Assembly (NCBI GenBank): GCA_038319025.1
Contig: JBBQCW010000002.1
Span: 1-64,000 of the forward strand
DNA from: JBBQCW01 sp038319025
Lineage (GTDB): Bacteria; Actinomycetota; Thermoleophilia; Solirubrobacterales; Solirubrobacteraceae
Direction: 5' to 3'
DNA length: 64,000 bases
The first letter of the stretch is position 1. Every line of letters starts with the position of its first letter. The translations under genes and the position numbers were made by a program. Shown one piece after another: positions 62,566-64,000 of the stretch. The notes under the pieces are model-generated. The model made no database searches. It had not been told where the DNA came from and saw nothing but the letters and a program-made list of their open reading frames with translations.

Positions 62566-62622
62566 GGTCGCGCCACGCTACAGAGAGGCGCGATCACGTG
62601 CCACACGTTCAGGCCCGACGCC

Positions 62623-63045
62623 CTACGTCCGGTCGAGCTTGATCGCGGCGCTGTTGATGCAGAAGCGCTGGTGGGTCGGGCCGGGGCCGTCGTCGAAGAC
62701 GTGGCCCAGGTGGCCCTCGCAGCCGGCGCAGAGCACCTCGACGCGGCGCATGCCGTGCGTGGAGTCCTCTCGGTACAGGATGCTGCCGTCCGCTGAAGGC
62801 GTGGTGAACGACGGCCACCCGCAGCCGTGGTCAAACTTGGTGTCGGAGACGAACAGTTCCGCGTTGCAGCCCGCGCAGCGGTAGGAGCCGTCGTCGAAGA
62901 CGTCGACGTACTCACCGCTGAACGGGTACTCGGTGCCGGCTTGGCGCAAGACCCGGTATTGGTCGGCGGTGAGGCGTTCGCGCCACTGCTCGTCGCTGAG
63001 GGTGACGGGGGTCGGCACGTCGCTGGTGTCAGGGTGATCGGCCAT
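62623..63045 (-). CDS. msrB: Peptide methionine-R-sulfoxide reductase MsrB
   Basis: The 140-residue protein has structural zinc cysteines in CAGCNAELF and CAGCEGHLGHVF, the substrate motif GCGWPSF and the catalytic Cys in RFCINSAAIKL. TACCGT lies 7 bases before the ATG at 63045. It repairs the R form of oxidised methionine. Confidence 0.96.
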   Translation of the reverse strand: MADHPDTSDVPTPVTLSDEQWRERLTADQYRVLRQAGTEYPFSGEYVDVFDDGSYRCAGCNAELFVSDTKFDHGCGWPSFTTPSADGSILYREDSTHGMRRVEVLCAGCEGHLGHVFDDGPGPTHQRFCINSAAIKLDRT

Positions 63046-63141
63046 GACCGTCACGGTAGCGCGCGGGCCCACGCGTTTCGATGAACGGGCGATGACACCG
63101 GACGTCGCACCACGACCGGCTCGGCTGCTACCAACCGACCC

Positions 63142-63540
63142 ATGACGAGCGGTCGTCACCCCGTCCTGGCCATCGTGATCGGCGGCATGATCGGCGCTCT
63201 CGCCCGCGCCGCGCTCATCGAGGCCCTCCCCCACTCCCCGGGCACGTGGCCGTGGGCCACTTTCACCGCGAACCTCGTCGGCGCATTCCTGCTCGGTGTG
63301 GTGGTCACGAGGCACGACCACTACGCCGCCAAGCCCCATTGGCGACCGTTTCTGGGCACCGGCCTGGCGGGGGCGCTGACCACTTTCTCGACGCTGCAGG
63401 TCGAACTGCTGGACCTGCTGGACGGCGGCCACGAGGCGCTCGCGGCCGGGTACGCGCTGACCAGCATCGTGCTGGGCCTGGGCGCGGTGACACTCGCCAC
63501 ATGGGCGGTTCACCGCACGCACGAGGAGTCGACGGCGTGA
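63142..63540 (+). CDS. crcB: Fluoride ion channel/exporter subunit CrcB (first of pair)
   Basis: The 132-residue protein has four membrane helices and the family motifs GGMIGALARAAL, WPWATFTANLVGAFLLGV and GTGLAGALTTFSTLQVE. Adjacent CrcB genes usually form a dual-topology heterodimer that exports fluoride. The stop overlaps the next start by 4 bases (GTGA). No fluoride riboswitch is clear upstream. Confidence 0.93.
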   Translation: MTSGRHPVLAIVIGGMIGALARAALIEALPHSPGTWPWATFTANLVGAFLLGVVVTRHDHYAAKPHWRPFLGTGLAGALTTFSTLQVELLDLLDGGHEALAAGYALTSIVLGLGAVTLATWAVHRTHEESTA

Positions 63541-63902
63541 CGCTCCTCGCCTGGTGCGGTCTCACCCTGGCCGGCGGAGCGGGATCGCTCTCACGCTACG
63601 CTGTGGATCGCTTGGTCGTCATCGCCCGGCACGAACGGTTCCCGTACGGAATCCTTCTCGTGAACCTCTCCGGGGCGTTCGCCCTGGGGTTCTTGACCGG
63701 GTTCAGCACCCATCAACCGCTGCTGCGCATCGTCGAAGTCGGGTTCCTGGGTGCGTTCACCACGTTCTCGACGTGGATGCTGGACAGCGAACGACTGGCC
63801 GGCGAAGGACGTATTCCGGCGGCTGCGATCAACGTGGGCGTCAGCCTGATTGCCGGATTTGGCGCAGTAGCGCTCGGCCGAGCGGCTGCAGGCGTGTTCT
63901 GA
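63537..63902 (+). CDS. crcB: Fluoride ion channel/exporter subunit CrcB (second of pair)
   Basis: The GTG at 63537 gives 121 residues with four membrane segments. Motifs are GGAGSLSRYAVDR, FPYGILLVNLSGAFALG and GFLGAFTTFSTWMLDSER. It is translationally coupled to the first copy, which supports a heterodimer. Confidence 0.93.
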   Translation: MTLLAWCGLTLAGGAGSLSRYAVDRLVVIARHERFPYGILLVNLSGAFALGFLTGFSTHQPLLRIVEVGFLGAFTTFSTWMLDSERLAGEGRIPAAAINVGVSLIAGFGAVALGRAAAGVF

Positions 63903-63928
63903 CATTCGACCCCCTAACCTGGAGTTCT

Positions 63929-64000
63929 ATGCAACGACTGTTCCTCATGGCTCTCGCGGTTCTCCTCCTCAGCGCCCCCGCGGCGGCGCAAGCCCGTACC
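63929..64000 (+). CDS. Secreted protein (3' partial, cut by window edge)
   Basis: An ATG at 63929 with GGAG 5-8 bases upstream opens a frame whose first 24 residues are a signal peptide (MQRLFLMALAVLLLSAPAAA, then QART). TAACCT also lies 8 bases before the ATG. The rest lies beyond the window, so function is unknown. Confidence 0.55.
   Translation, partial: MQRLFLMALAVLLLSAPAAAQART

Noticed and set aside
63046..63141. Possible fluoride riboswitch before the crcB pair (GGGCGATG near 63090)
   Set aside because: A GCGATG/CGTCGC stem is possible, but the conserved downstream CUGAUG and CUCC segments needed for the pseudoknot are absent.

Overview
The window reads as a chromosomal segment of a high-GC actinobacterium. 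The likeliest class is Thermoleophilia (Solirubrobacterales/Conexibacter-like). This is inferred from the SEC-C-tailed SecA, short HPF, CtaG, FtsEX and ATP synthase arrangement, an ECF sigma factor with a membrane-anchored Gly/Ser tail, and a secreted protein with a Lys-rich C-terminal domain typical of that class; no 16S gene is present to confirm it. Codon-position bias is strong, so long antisense open frames are common and were discarded.

Positions 1-10,600 are part of a prophage next to the tmRNA gene. Late genes run rightward (head-tail connectors, tail completion proteins, contractile tail sheath, a short tail-tube protein) and stop abruptly at about 4,460. Early genes run leftward from about 10,410 to 4,647: replication initiator, winged-helix protein, two small proteins, ParB-like protein, PD-(D/E)XK nuclease, SNF2-type helicase, HD hydrolase, a small zinc protein and a C39-like protein. 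A strong hairpin at 4,515-4,567 separates the convergent blocks. No tape measure, baseplate, integrase or repressor gene is visible. The initiator gene contains a cluster of GGGCGCA-N5-TGCGCCC palindromes that looks like an internal replication origin. The prophage side ends exactly at the 3' end of ssrA (10,601-10,965, minus strand, tag ADSHEYALAA), a common integration site.

Positions 11,000-36,500 hold core genes: a trans-translation and RNA-decay group (ssrA, smpB, rnr), an S41 protease with ftsE-ftsX, an M16 protease, the tethered ECF sigma factor followed by a secreted calcium-repeat protein, a nucleotidyltransferase-like/SDR pair, nadC-nadA, a quinone reductase, an Orn/Lys/Arg decarboxylase homologue, prfB, a Tat-exported carotenoid oxygenase overlapping secA, secA, hpf and comF.

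Positions 36,700-53,800 hold kup, ctaG and a leftward nucleotide-sugar and envelope cluster: M20 peptidase, LytR-CpsA-Psr protein, UDP-glucose dehydrogenase, two sugar-phosphate nucleotidyltransferases and a phosphoglucose/phosphomannose isomerase. Inside it lies a MerR regulator-ahcY operon, followed by a second, shorter S-adenosylhomocysteine hydrolase homologue that has lost the catalytic Lys and Asp. Positions 53,860-61,240 are a complete F1Fo ATP synthase operon. The end holds a secreted protein, msrB and a paired crcB fluoride exporter.

A recurring regulatory theme is a TANNNT -10 element placed 6-8 bases before the start codon with no Shine-Dalgarno sequence, as expected for leaderless mRNAs. 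At three divergent gene pairs the two -10 elements share one TA step in a 10-bp ANNNTANNNT core.
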